A program made the position numbers and the translations under genes. Under the pieces are notes generated by a model. The model did no database searches and was not told where the DNA came from. It saw only the letters and a list, made by a program, of their open reading frames with translations. A stretch of 64,000 nt of DNA. Origin: Pseudothermotoga_B sp051235805 (GTDB lineage: Bacteria > Thermotogota > Thermotogae > Thermotogales > DSM-5069). Below, piece by piece: positions 25,176 to 34,261 of the stretch (the first letter of the stretch is position 1; the number at the start of each line of letters is the position of its first letter). Location: positions 744,001 to 808,000 of the forward strand of contig NZ_JBPNXV010000001.1 of NCBI RefSeq assembly GCF_051235805.1, in the 5' to 3' direction.

Positions 25176-26464
25176 AAGCCAACTCTAACGAGAAGTTCAA
25201 GAATTCACCAGTTGGAAGGATTCCGGAGGAGTGGGAGATTAAAACATTGGGAGAAGTATGCCAGATAACTATGGGACAATCCCCTCCAAGTGAATCATAC
25301 AATATGGAAGAAATAGGAATACCTTTCTTACAGGGTAAGCAAGAATTTGGAACTAGGTATCCTGTGGCTGCTAAATACACGAGCGAACCTTTAAAGATAG
25401 GTGTTGAGGGTTCTATACTCCTTTCCGTTAGAGCACCTGTAGGCAATGTTAATATTGCTGACAGGACTTACTGCATCGGGAGAGGATTGGCTTCACTAAA
25501 TGCCAAAAAGGAAATTGCATCACTCTTCCTGTATTATGTGCTGACCTTTCGTAAGTCAAATCTTGAAATACTCGGAGAGGGATCAACATTTCAAGCAATC
25601 AGTAAGTCGCATATCTCCAGCTTTAAAATAGCCCTTCCCCCTCTCCCAGAGCAACGCAAGATTGCTGAAATACTTGAAACAGTTGATAACGCAATTGAAA
25701 AAACCGATGCTATTATAGAAAAGTACAAGCGCATAAAAGAAGGGTTAATGAGGGATTTGCTCACAAAGGGTATTGATGAAAACGGGAGAATACGAGACGA
25801 GAGAACTCATAAATTCAAGGAGTCACCGGTTGGAAGGATTCCGGAGGAGTGGGAAGTTGTTGACATTTACTCACATGTCAACATAATCAACGGAGGAACT
25901 CCAAGCACAGCAAGACCCGAGTTTTGGAACGGAACCATACCTTGGCTATCTGTAGAAGATTTTAACATAGGAAAGAGATGGGTTTTTTCTAGCTCAAAAT
26001 ACATAACAGAACTGGCTTTAAAAAAAAGTACAACAAATTTGCTGAAAAGGGGAATGTTGATAATATCAGCACGCGGTACAGTAGGTGTGTTAGCACAGCT
26101 TGGAACTGATATGGCATTCAATCAGTCTTGCTATGGCCTTGATGCTAAGGATAAAGCGAAACTCTCAAATGACTTTCTGTACTATGCTTTAAAACTTTTC
26201 ATTACCTCGTTTTTATCACTAGCATATGGAAATGTATTTAACACAATCACAAGAGAAACCTTTAAGAAGGTGTTGATTCCTCTTCCACCTCTCTATGAAC
26301 AGCAACGCATAGCTTCCATTTTATCCCAAATAGACGAAGTGATAGAAAAAGAGCAAGCATACAAGGAAAAGCTTGAAAGAATCAAAAAAGGCTTAATGGA
26401 AGATCTTCTAACAGGCAAGGTGAGGGTAAAACACCTCGTTGAGAGGGAAGAAAATGAACGCTGA
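25172..26464 (+). CDS. hsdS: type I restriction-modification system, specificity subunit
   Basis: A 430-residue HsdS with two target-recognition domains (about residues 12-155 and 220-375), each ending in a conserved helix (LPPLPEQRKIAEILETVDNA and LPPLYEQQRIASILSQIDEV). Each half opens with the same peptide, KFK-x-SPVGRIPEEWE, encoded by near-identical DNA at 25196 and 25812. Such internal repeats set helix spacing and allow domain exchange between systems. It determines the split DNA sequence methylated and cut by the complex. The recognition sequence cannot be read directly. Confidence 0.95.
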   Translation: MKANSNEKFKNSPVGRIPEEWEIKTLGEVCQITMGQSPPSESYNMEEIGIPFLQGKQEFGTRYPVAAKYTSEPLKIGVEGSILLSVRAPVGNVNIADRTYCIGRGLASLNAKKEIASLFLYYVLTFRKSNLEILGEGSTFQAISKSHISSFKIALPPLPEQRKIAEILETVDNAIEKTDAIIEKYKRIKEGLMRDLLTKGIDENGRIRDERTHKFKESPVGRIPEEWEVVDIYSHVNIINGGTPSTARPEFWNGTIPWLSVEDFNIGKRWVFSSSKYITELALKKSTTNLLKRGMLIISARGTVGVLAQLGTDMAFNQSCYGLDAKDKAKLSNDFLYYALKLFITSFLSLAYGNVFNTITRETFKKVLIPLPPLYEQQRIASILSQIDEVIEKEQAYKEKLERIKKGLMEDLLTGKVRVKHLVEREENER

Positions 26465-26744
26465 TATTCGAGAAACCTTGAAAACGCATAAGAATTATTT
26501 GGTGAATAGGTTCGGGGTGATTGAAATAGCTCTCTTCGGCTCGCATGCAAGGGGAGAACAGAGAAGTGATAGCGATGTAGATGTCATTGTGGATTTCAAA
26601 GAGGGCTATAAAACTTTTGACAACTACATGGATTTAAAATTCTACCTCGAAGAGCTTCTCGGTAAAAGGGTTGACCTTGTGATCAAGTCAGCCATAAATC
26701 CACGCATAAAGCTGTTTATAATGGAGGAAGCTGTATATGTCTAA
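26454..26744 (+). CDS. MNT-type nucleotidyltransferase (MntA-like)
   Basis: A 96-residue minimal nucleotidyltransferase with the full active-site signature FGSHARGEQRSDSDVDVIVDF (G-S-x10-D-x-D) and a third acidic residue in the GKRVDLVIKS strand. Relatives adenylylate and so silence HEPN RNase toxins (MntA-HepT). No HEPN gene follows here; the next gene is hsdR. It overlaps the end of hsdS by 11 bases and lies wholly within the restriction operon. It may protect against or tune the restriction subunits, or be a stray antitoxin; both are guesses. Confidence 0.85.
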   Translation: MNADIRETLKTHKNYLVNRFGVIEIALFGSHARGEQRSDSDVDVIVDFKEGYKTFDNYMDLKFYLEELLGKRVDLVIKSAINPRIKLFIMEEAVYV

Positions 26745-26781
26745 AAAGCGTAAAATTTCTCCTTGAAGAGGAGAGCTGAAA

Positions 26782-29700
26782 ATGGTTTACAAACTCGACG
26801 AGGAGCATTATGTTGAAAATCCGTTCCTCGCTCACCTTCAAAGACTTGGATGGAAAATCTACAGGCAAAACAAAGATGATCCTGAGGATACGAAAGAGAT
26901 AGTATCCTTCTCTTCTTCTTTGGAACCTGAATATGGTGAGAGTAAAAAATTCAGAGAAAGCTTTAGAGAGGTAATTCTCGAACAGGTTTTAAGAAAGTCT
27001 TTGAAGAGAATAAACCCATGGATGGATGATGACCAAATAGATGAAGTTGTTCGAAGAATCACAACACCACAGTGTAACTCCCTCTTGGAAATAAATAGAG
27101 AAATCCACGACCTGCTTTTGGAAAATACTTCGGTTTCAGAAAATAGGAAGACAGGGGAAAGAAGCCCAACGGTTAGATTTATTGACTTCAGAAATCCAGA
27201 AAACAACTCGTTCATTGCCATATCGCAGTTTAAGGTAAATATCCCGGGGACTGAGAGACACATTGTTCCCGATATAGTTCTCTTTGTAAATGGTTTGCCT
27301 CTCGTCGTCGTTGAATGCAAATCTCCAGCCATTTCTGACCCAATCTCTGAAGCAATTACCCAACTTATGCGCTACAGCAACAGGCGCGGTGCGGCTGAGG
27401 GAAATGAAAGGCTGTTTTGGTACAACCTCTTTATGATAGCTACATGCAATCAAGTTGCGAAGTACGGCACAATAACTTCGGACTTTGAGCACTTTGTTGA
27501 GTGGAAAGATCCCTATCCTTTTTCACTCTCCGATGTGAATCCAGATGGGAATGTAACGAGTCAACAAGTTTTGGTCCATGGCATGCTTTCAAAACAAAAC
27601 CTCCTCGACTTGCTTCACACGTTCACGATTTTTAAGGAAGATCCGAAGGGCAAAATGATAAAGGCTGTTGCGAGATACCAGCAGTTTAGAGCAGTAAAGA
27701 AGATGATCAAAAGGTTGAAAGAGGGTAAGACACCGGAAGAAAGAGGAGGAATTGTTTGGCATACACAAGGTTCTGGTAAATCTTTGACGATGATGTTTAT
27801 GGTTCGAGAACTTTACCACAATCCTGAGTTTGGAAACTACAAAGTCGTGTTCGTCACGGATAGAAAGGACCTTGAAAAGCAGTTGAATGACACGTCAAGG
27901 AGCGTAGGATTCACAGTTAAGTTGGCAAGAAGCATTCAAGAGCTCAAGGAGCTTCTAAAAACCAACACTCCCGAACTTGTTATGGCTATGGTTCATAAGT
28001 TTCAGGAAAGGGAATTGGAAAGAGAGTTTCCCGTTCTCAATACTTCTCCTAACATCCTGATCATGATAGATGAGGCACACAGGACCCAATACAAGTTGCT
28101 GGGTGCAAATTTGAGGAAAGCCCTTCCAAACGCAACAAAAGTGGCATTCACGGGCACACCTATAGAAAAGACTGAGATAACGTTCGGTGATTATATCGAC
28201 AAGTACAGCATAAAGCAGGCAGTTGAAGATGGAGTGACCGTTGAAATCGTGTACGAGGGAAGGGTACACAGCGCTGAGCTCTCGGATGAAGAGGCAGCAA
28301 ATGCAAAGTTTGAGGACGTCTTTAAAGAGGCTGACGAAGATACCAAGAGAATGATAATGGGGAAGTTTACATGGAGGGCATACCTCGAAGCCGAGGAGGT
28401 TATTCGTGACAAAGCAAGAGATATGATAGAGCACTACGTAACTCACATATTCCCGAACGGATTCAAAGCCCAGGTTGTTGCTGTGTCGCGTCTTGCCGCA
28501 ATAAGATACAAAAAGGCACTTGAAGAGGCTCTTAAAGAAAAGATTGCCGAGTTGGAAAAACGAGGTGATTCAAAGCTAGATTTAGAAACACTAAAAAGAT
28601 TGGAAATTGCGGTGGTCATTTCGGCTGACCAAAACGATCCTCCTGATTATCATCCGTATACTGATCCAATTTACCATGAAAGGGTAATTAAGAGCTTTAA
28701 ACTTCCGTTCGATAAAGCGGGCGAAAGTGGTATCAGTGGTAGCGTTGGTATTTTGGTTGTTCAAAATATGCTGATAACCGGTTTCGACGCACCTGTTGAA
28801 CAAGTAATGTATCTTGACAATGTGATTAAGGGGCATAACTTGCTACAGGCCATTGCGAGGGTAAATAGAGTGTACAAGAACAAGTCTTGCGGCTTTGTTG
28901 TAGACTATGTAGGTGTTTTGAAGCATCTAAAAGAGGCACTCGCAATCTATGCAGATGAAGATATTGAGGAAATTTCAGAGGTTGTAAAGAACAAAGCTAG
29001 GAGCATCGACGAGCTAAAGTATGTTCACGATCGTATTGAAGAGTTTTTTAAAAAGCACGGTATCGAGAACTGGCGCGAAGATTACGAAGCCGCCATTGAT
29101 ATCCTTGTCGATGAGGGAATCAGAAACGAATTTATAGCCCTTGTAAGACGATTTAATCGAGCGATGGATGAGGTTCTTCCTGATCCGGTGGCGTTGAAGT
29201 ACGTTACTGACTTGAAGATCCTCGCCTTCATAAAGGAGTCTGCTCGAAACAGGTACAGAGATGACAAGTTGAGCATGAAAGACGCAAGCAATAAAGTGAG
29301 GCAAATTGTGGAAGAATACTTGATTTCTCAGGGAGTAAATCCCAAAATACCACCTACCCCTCTCCTTGAAGACGAATTCCTTGAAAAGCTTCACAAAACA
29401 TCGGGTAAGGCGAGAGTTCAAGAACTTCGTCATGCAATAACTGAGTACATTGAAGATCATTGGGAAGAAGACCCGGAACTGTATGAAAGGTTTTCAGACA
29501 GGCTTAAGCGTCTGCTCGAGGATTACAAAGAAAACTGGGAAGTTTTGGCCATTGAGCTGGAGAAGTTACGAGATGACATAAGAAAGGGAAGAGAGGCGGA
29601 ACCCACATTTGGTCTGGATCCTAAGAAAGAAATGCCATTTTTTGGATTACTGAAAGACCAGATATTTGGAAAAAAACCCTTGAGCGAACTCTCTCGTAGT

Positions 29701-29997
29701 GAAATCGATTTTCTTGTTAGCACAACAAAGGATTTAGTGGAAATAATCAGCAGAGAGGTTGAGGTAGTTGACTTTTGGGAGAGCTCGCAAAAGCAGAAAA
29801 GGCTGAAATCGTTTATAATATCGCATCTGCTTGAAAAAACATCACCTGCGATGAACAAAAACGATGAAAGTTTTGTACTTAGAAGTAAGCCTGAAGTATA
29901 TTATCATAGTGCTTACATTAAAAATGTGATCAGCAAGAGAAACGAAATAGCGCAAAGACTTTTGGAACTTGCCTATCATCATTTTAGGAAGTGGTAG
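26782..29997 (+). CDS. hsdR: type I restriction-modification system, restriction subunit
   Basis: A 1071-residue translocase-nuclease. An N-terminal PD-(D/E)xK nuclease domain shows VPDIVLFVNGLPLVVVECKS (D and ExK, about residues 160-178). The helicase motor has Walker A HTQGSGKSL (about 332), the DEAH box in MIDEAHRTQYKLL, motif III FTGTPIEKTE, and the later ITGFDAPVEQVMYLD and ARVNRVYKNK motifs. A long helical C-terminus would dock to HsdM. It translocates DNA and cuts unmethylated molecules. The ribosome site is GAAGAGGAGAG. All catalytic motifs are intact, so the system is probably functional. Confidence 0.96.
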   Translation: MVYKLDEEHYVENPFLAHLQRLGWKIYRQNKDDPEDTKEIVSFSSSLEPEYGESKKFRESFREVILEQVLRKSLKRINPWMDDDQIDEVVRRITTPQCNSLLEINREIHDLLLENTSVSENRKTGERSPTVRFIDFRNPENNSFIAISQFKVNIPGTERHIVPDIVLFVNGLPLVVVECKSPAISDPISEAITQLMRYSNRRGAAEGNERLFWYNLFMIATCNQVAKYGTITSDFEHFVEWKDPYPFSLSDVNPDGNVTSQQVLVHGMLSKQNLLDLLHTFTIFKEDPKGKMIKAVARYQQFRAVKKMIKRLKEGKTPEERGGIVWHTQGSGKSLTMMFMVRELYHNPEFGNYKVVFVTDRKDLEKQLNDTSRSVGFTVKLARSIQELKELLKTNTPELVMAMVHKFQERELEREFPVLNTSPNILIMIDEAHRTQYKLLGANLRKALPNATKVAFTGTPIEKTEITFGDYIDKYSIKQAVEDGVTVEIVYEGRVHSAELSDEEAANAKFEDVFKEADEDTKRMIMGKFTWRAYLEAEEVIRDKARDMIEHYVTHIFPNGFKAQVVAVSRLAAIRYKKALEEALKEKIAELEKRGDSKLDLETLKRLEIAVVISADQNDPPDYHPYTDPIYHERVIKSFKLPFDKAGESGISGSVGILVVQNMLITGFDAPVEQVMYLDNVIKGHNLLQAIARVNRVYKNKSCGFVVDYVGVLKHLKEALAIYADEDIEEISEVVKNKARSIDELKYVHDRIEEFFKKHGIENWREDYEAAIDILVDEGIRNEFIALVRRFNRAMDEVLPDPVALKYVTDLKILAFIKESARNRYRDDKLSMKDASNKVRQIVEEYLISQGVNPKIPPTPLLEDEFLEKLHKTSGKARVQELRHAITEYIEDHWEEDPELYERFSDRLKRLLEDYKENWEVLAIELEKLRDDIRKGREAEPTFGLDPKKEMPFFGLLKDQIFGKKPLSELSRSEIDFLVSTTKDLVEIISREVEVVDFWESSQKQKRLKSFIISHLLEKTSPAMNKNDESFVLRSKPEVYYHSAYIKNVISKRNEIAQRLLELAYHHFRKW

Positions 29998-29998
29998 C

Positions 29999-30673
29999 GT
30001 GGTAGACATCAGTATCGAGAAAATCGTGCGTTCGAATAGAAAAACCGTGGCTTTGCAAATAACGGAGAACGCCACGCTCGTGGTTAAAGCTCCAATAGAT
30101 GTAGATGAAAAAGTGATATGGAACATCATCCAAAAGCACAGGGACTGGATTGAAAAACGAATGAGAGAAATAGAATCAAGAGATACACGAGCGCTGCCGA
30201 AAGAATTTGTGGACGGAGAGGGGTTTCTATACCTTGGCAGATATTATAAACTGCACATAGTTGAAAGCCAAGATACGCCACTCAAATTTGAAAATGGGTT
30301 TTATCTCTTGAGGAGTGCTTTGCCAGAAGCGAAAAAATTATTTATTGAGTGGTACAAGAAAGCTGCTTACGAGAAAATTACTGAGCGAGTAAGTTGGTGG
30401 GCTCAAAAGAGAGGTTTTAAATACAACAAGGTGAATATAACGAATGCCCAAAAACGATGGGCTTCTTGCTGCTCTAAGGGGATTTTGAACTTCTCTTGGC
30501 GTCTCATCATGGCCCCTCTCTCTGTCATTGATTACGTTGTTGTCCATGAACTTGTGCATCTCGAAGAAAAAAGGCACAACGAAGCATTTTGGACGAAAGT
30601 AAAAATGCTTATGACTGACTACATAAAGTATGAGAATTGGTTGAAAAAGAATGGGCATCTGCTAAACGTGTGA
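29999..30673 (+). CDS. DUF45/M48-like metallopeptidase (YgjP type)
   Basis: A 224-residue protein of the DUF45/YgjP family. The zinc motif is HELVHLEEKRHNEAFW (HExxH with a downstream His and Glu context); upstream are the family's WASCCSKGILNFSWRL and VIDYVVVHELVHL. GTG at 29999 lies 1 base after the hsdR stop, so it is co-translated. DUF45 genes frequently follow hsdR in type I loci; their part in restriction is unproven. Proteolytic turnover of HsdR, as ClpXP does in E. coli, is one idea. Confidence 0.85.
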   Translation: MVDISIEKIVRSNRKTVALQITENATLVVKAPIDVDEKVIWNIIQKHRDWIEKRMREIESRDTRALPKEFVDGEGFLYLGRYYKLHIVESQDTPLKFENGFYLLRSALPEAKKLFIEWYKKAAYEKITERVSWWAQKRGFKYNKVNITNAQKRWASCCSKGILNFSWRLIMAPLSVIDYVVVHELVHLEEKRHNEAFWTKVKMLMTDYIKYENWLKKNGHLLNV

Positions 30674-30706
30674 TGTCTTAAGTCATTGCTTTTTGTGTTG
30701 CGTAAA

Positions 30707-30900
30707 AACACGTTTTCGAGGATAAAAGTATATTCCGCGATGAGGTCCACACCCATGAACGACAGGACCCTCACGAACATGCTGAAATCTTTGGTGAAGT
30801 ACTCCTACCTCGAAGAACGTTTTGAAGACGGCTCAAAGTATTATGCGATCCCAGATCCAATAGTTGAGAGAGCGATTCTGAAAATTGATTGATCGCAGTG
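30707..30900 (+). repeat. direct repeat, right copy (truncated ATPase gene end)
   Basis: This truncated copy encodes the last 60 residues of the AAA ATPase (TPMNDRTLTNMLKSLVKYSYLEERF to the stop at 30890-30892). It is about 90 percent identical to 22208-22400. It begins just after the DUF45 gene and has no start or Walker motifs, so it is a pseudogene fragment bounding the restriction island. Confidence 0.85.
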
Positions 30901-31338
30901 GTTGAAACAAATCAATAATGTCAGAAAGGTTTTAAACTCCAAGTCCAAAGATAGAACTGCGACATTACAAATCCTGGATAGACGAATTAATTTTGTGTCA
31001 ATCATTAATCAGACAGAAGTTGATAAACTCTCAAAGTCCATCTTGATCCTGTTGCTCATTGATGATTCGTTCACCCCTTAGAAAAACCGTTGAATGTCAT
31101 CGATTACATAGCAAGGACAGATCCGCAAGCTGGTACCTTTCCAATTTTTCACGGTGTTCAAGGGATAATTTCTAAGAGAACCTCATGTCGATCGTGCTTC
31201 ACGAATGTTGCAAAGACAGATTCATGAAAGGCAAAGAGCACCAAAAAGGATGTTAAGATATGAGAAAGATTCTTGTGATATACTCAAAAAGTAAAAGCAA
31301 TGGAACATCCTTTTAAGCTCCAAGGGGAGGTGTAAAAG
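30901..31338. other. intergenic region without a recognisable gene
   Basis: Short broken frames only. The last 100 bases hold the likely leader of the secreted protein: a -10-like TATACT (about 31279) and the ribosome site AAGGGGAGGTG before ATG 31339. Confidence 0.4.
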
Positions 31339-33366
31339 ATGAAGAGGCTGTTCTTATCGCTCCTGCTGATGCTTCTTCTAATCTCGGTGTTTGGGCAGTT
31401 CGTGCGCTTGAACACGATAAAGATTTACGCCGATGCTACCTTCGACGCACAAGGAAACATGAAACTTTCTCTCAAATGGGTCTTTCCGACGAACGCACTC
31501 TACATGCAGGTGAAGAGTGCTTTTCCAAATCCCTATGTACTGGTGAGAAATCTTACGACCTTCAGCAGCATATTTGAGCTGACGAACACGAAGGTCAACT
31601 ATGAAGACTCAAAGAATTCGATATTGGTCGAAGCAGACGTTCTCGGTGCTGCGGCTTGCAGAAAAGGCAGATGGGAATTCAACCTTGGCAAAGGTGCAGA
31701 GATGATACACTCGACGAATGATATGGTTATCTTCGTGATCGTGAACACACAGTCAGCCGATGAAGTAGTCTTCATGACCATGAAGTTGACGCTTCCAAGC
31801 AACTGTTCTGAGCTGAAGTATGATCCTTCCTCTGGCATTTTCTCCTATGCCATGAAACGTAAGAACGTGTCTGGTACAGTGAGTGCAGACGTCAACGTGA
31901 AGGTGAAGCCTCGAATCATGTCCGCGCTTTACAAAGTCTACGGTATGCCAGATGTGGAAGACGGAGCTTACTGGGTGGCAAAGTTCATACTGACCAACAA
32001 GGGTAAAGGTGACATCGTCGATCTGAGGATTTCTTACAAATTGGGTGATTACACTTCTTGGTCTCCTGAAAGTGTCTACGATGTGGTTGCACCGAACGGT
32101 GCTGTGGTCGATCTGTACTATCCTATAATATCTTCCAACGTCACTCAGCTCAAGTCACAAACGCCCGTTGACCTCCAAATAAAGTACAGCTACAAAGACC
32201 GTTCAGGCAAGACATACTCTGACACGCTCACAAAACGCATTCAGATGATGGGTGTGAACCAGTTCGAGTTTTCAAATGTCCCAGAGGAAGAAAGAACAGG
32301 CGCATGGATCGACTACTTCTCGAACTCACCTCTTGTTGCCGCTTTTGTGACACATTTGGACGATGTTGTGAAAAGTTTTGCTGGTTTGGTGAGTCAGTAC
32401 TCAGGTGGTGTTGCAGCGGCAGCCAACGACCAAGATGCTATTACTTTCTGCAAAGCTCTGTACGATTTGGCTGCTTACAACGGTATTTCTTACCAGACGC
32501 CTTCAGGTTTCTTGGTAGAGTACGCTTCCTTGGGACAGGATGTGAAGTATCCCAGAGACGTGCTCAGAGACAAGGCAGGTACGTGCTTGGATTTGGCGAT
32601 CTTGTTTGCAGCGGTCTGCCAGGCAGTTAATCTAAAAAGCTTCATAGTCGTCATACCGGGACATGCGTTTCCGGTTATATTGCTTCCTTCAGGAGACATT
32701 CTTCCGATTGAGGCTACCGGGCTTGGAGGAGCCGCTGTGGGTAAGAGCGCTTCCTTTGAGCAAGCTGTACACAGCGCAGAAGAAACGCTCGGAAAGCTTC
32801 AACTCGGTAAATTCTTCATTGTGGACGTTTCCGAGATGCAGAAAAACGGTGTCTTGCCACCGGAGCTGCCGCAACTTCCTTCAACTGTGATCAAGGATTG
32901 GGGCTATTCACTGCCGAAGGCAACAGGAGGAACAGGTACCACAACAGGAGGAACAGGTACCACAACAGGAGGAACAGGTACCGCGACTGGGGGAACAGGT
33001 ACCACATCTGGCGGTTCGGCTGGTTCTGGAGGTCGAACGACTACAACAACTGTGAATTTGACAGGTACCTTCACAGGAAATTACAGGAACAATGCTACGG
33101 GCCAACAGGGAGAGCTTGAATTCAACATAAATCAGTCTGGCAACAATCTGAGTGGAACGGTGTGGGCGGATGAAGACTTTGGAGAGTTCACAGGGTCATT
33201 GTCGGGAAACACTGTGAAAATCACAGCCAAGATCGAGTCTTACATGTACGAAACGACCTATGTTGTCATCTTCAACGGTACAGTACAAGGTAACGTGATA
33301 CAGGGTACCTACACGATACAGGGCAGCAATGTCGCTGGCACCTTCCAAGTTAAGAGGACGCAGTGA
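31339..33366 (+). CDS. secreted transglutaminase-like protein with Gly-Thr linker and C-terminal beta domain
   Basis: A 675-residue exported protein. Residues 1-20 are a signal peptide. A large beta-rich region follows. At about 410-455 a transglutaminase-like triad can be drawn: Cys in DKAGTCLDLAILF (about 415), His in PGHAFPVIL (about 442), Asp in PSGDILPIEA (about 453). A GGTGTTT linker repeated four times (about 529-556) leads to a roughly 100-residue beta domain (TFTGNYRN...GTFQVKR). It would act outside the inner membrane, as a protease, cross-linker or hydrolase; the substrate is unknown. It is flanked on both sides by decayed DNA. Confidence 0.7.
   Translation: MKRLFLSLLLMLLLISVFGQFVRLNTIKIYADATFDAQGNMKLSLKWVFPTNALYMQVKSAFPNPYVLVRNLTTFSSIFELTNTKVNYEDSKNSILVEADVLGAAACRKGRWEFNLGKGAEMIHSTNDMVIFVIVNTQSADEVVFMTMKLTLPSNCSELKYDPSSGIFSYAMKRKNVSGTVSADVNVKVKPRIMSALYKVYGMPDVEDGAYWVAKFILTNKGKGDIVDLRISYKLGDYTSWSPESVYDVVAPNGAVVDLYYPIISSNVTQLKSQTPVDLQIKYSYKDRSGKTYSDTLTKRIQMMGVNQFEFSNVPEEERTGAWIDYFSNSPLVAAFVTHLDDVVKSFAGLVSQYSGGVAAAANDQDAITFCKALYDLAAYNGISYQTPSGFLVEYASLGQDVKYPRDVLRDKAGTCLDLAILFAAVCQAVNLKSFIVVIPGHAFPVILLPSGDILPIEATGLGGAAVGKSASFEQAVHSAEETLGKLQLGKFFIVDVSEMQKNGVLPPELPQLPSTVIKDWGYSLPKATGGTGTTTGGTGTTTGGTGTATGGTGTTSGGSAGSGGRTTTTTVNLTGTFTGNYRNNATGQQGELEFNINQSGNNLSGTVWADEDFGEFTGSLSGNTVKITAKIESYMYETTYVVIFNGTVQGNVIQGTYTIQGSNVAGTFQVKRTQ
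32923..33006 (+). repeat. four tandem 21-bp repeats encoding a Gly-Thr linker
   Basis: Units of ACAGGAGGAACAGGTACCAC plus one base occur at 32923, 32944, 32965 and 32986; the last two have drifted. They are in frame and give TGGTGTT units in the secreted protein. Copy number may vary between strains. Confidence 0.9.
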
Positions 33367-34261
33367 TCCAAGGCTTTTTGACAAATTCACTGCAAAAGGT
33401 CTCCAACTTCCGATAGGTGGAGATGAATTGCGGTTGAGACTCTCATGAACAGAAGGTACTTGAAGGTAATTTTGCACTCATGTTCGAGTTGTTGGGTAAA
33501 TATGAGCTTCTGAAGTATGGTCAGAGATCTGCAGAAGCTTGATAATCTTTCGACAGCGATATTTTCAAGATCGATTGTGGTCGTGTTCTTTGTTCTCATA
33601 GTTGCTTGGGTGCATTTAACTTAATTGACGAAAAGAGAAACCCACTTGAAGATAGGAGCAACGAAGACGATCTTGTTTATATGAACGAAACTGATAGACG
33701 CCTCAACGTTGAAGTGGACAGTTCTGCGATAGATCGATGGATTTCTGGAAGAAAGAAGTAATCTACTATTTGATACAAGGTGGTGCGATCTCAGTGCATC
33801 TTTCTTGATACATGGTGGGAAGATCACAGCAATCTTAGAAAGGTTATCATGCCGGCAAAGAGACTTCAAATGAAAAGATTCTACTCAGTCAAGACTCATC
33901 ACGAGTTTTCTGTGGCAATTGGCAGAGTTAAAGAGCTGCCAGTTATACTATTGAGCAATACCATACCCAAAACAAAATCATTAAGAAGGCTTTGAGATAC
34001 GACCTTCTGTCGATGATCTCAATTGCGCACAAAGCTGTCATGAGTCAGTCTAAGAAGAGAATTTGTTTGCAACTCAGTTTCTTTATCTGGTATCGAATTC
34101 CAACACTCTGCAAGATGAATCTGTAATTGTTGGTCAGGAGAGCCAGAACAGAAATGTTTATTTCCATACAGTTAATCTGTAAACACAGTTTATACAAAGT
34201 TCAATGACATTTTTCTAAACAATCGTTGAAGTCCTTGGTAAAATCGTTTGGGGGTGATACC
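33367..34261. other. decayed intergenic region
   Basis: About 900 bp with only short frames lacking ribosome sites. Fragments such as FFVLIVAW-like hydrophobic codons at about 33590 suggest one or more dead genes, but no family can be named. The end carries the ribosome site GGGGGTGAT for the IolB-like gene. Confidence 0.45.

Noticed and set aside
30686..30892. A small gene after the DUF45 peptidase
   Set aside because: It is a truncated copy of the ATPase end without start site or P-loop.
32923..33006. 21-bp repeats as a regulatory or CRISPR-like array
   Set aside because: The units are in frame inside a secreted protein, encode Gly-Thr linker residues and have no unique spacers.
32898..33119. 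Open frames with RNRYHNRRNRY-type repeats on the plus strand and Cys/Ser/Thr repeats on the minus strand
   Set aside because: Both are shadows of the 21-bp repeats in the secreted protein gene.
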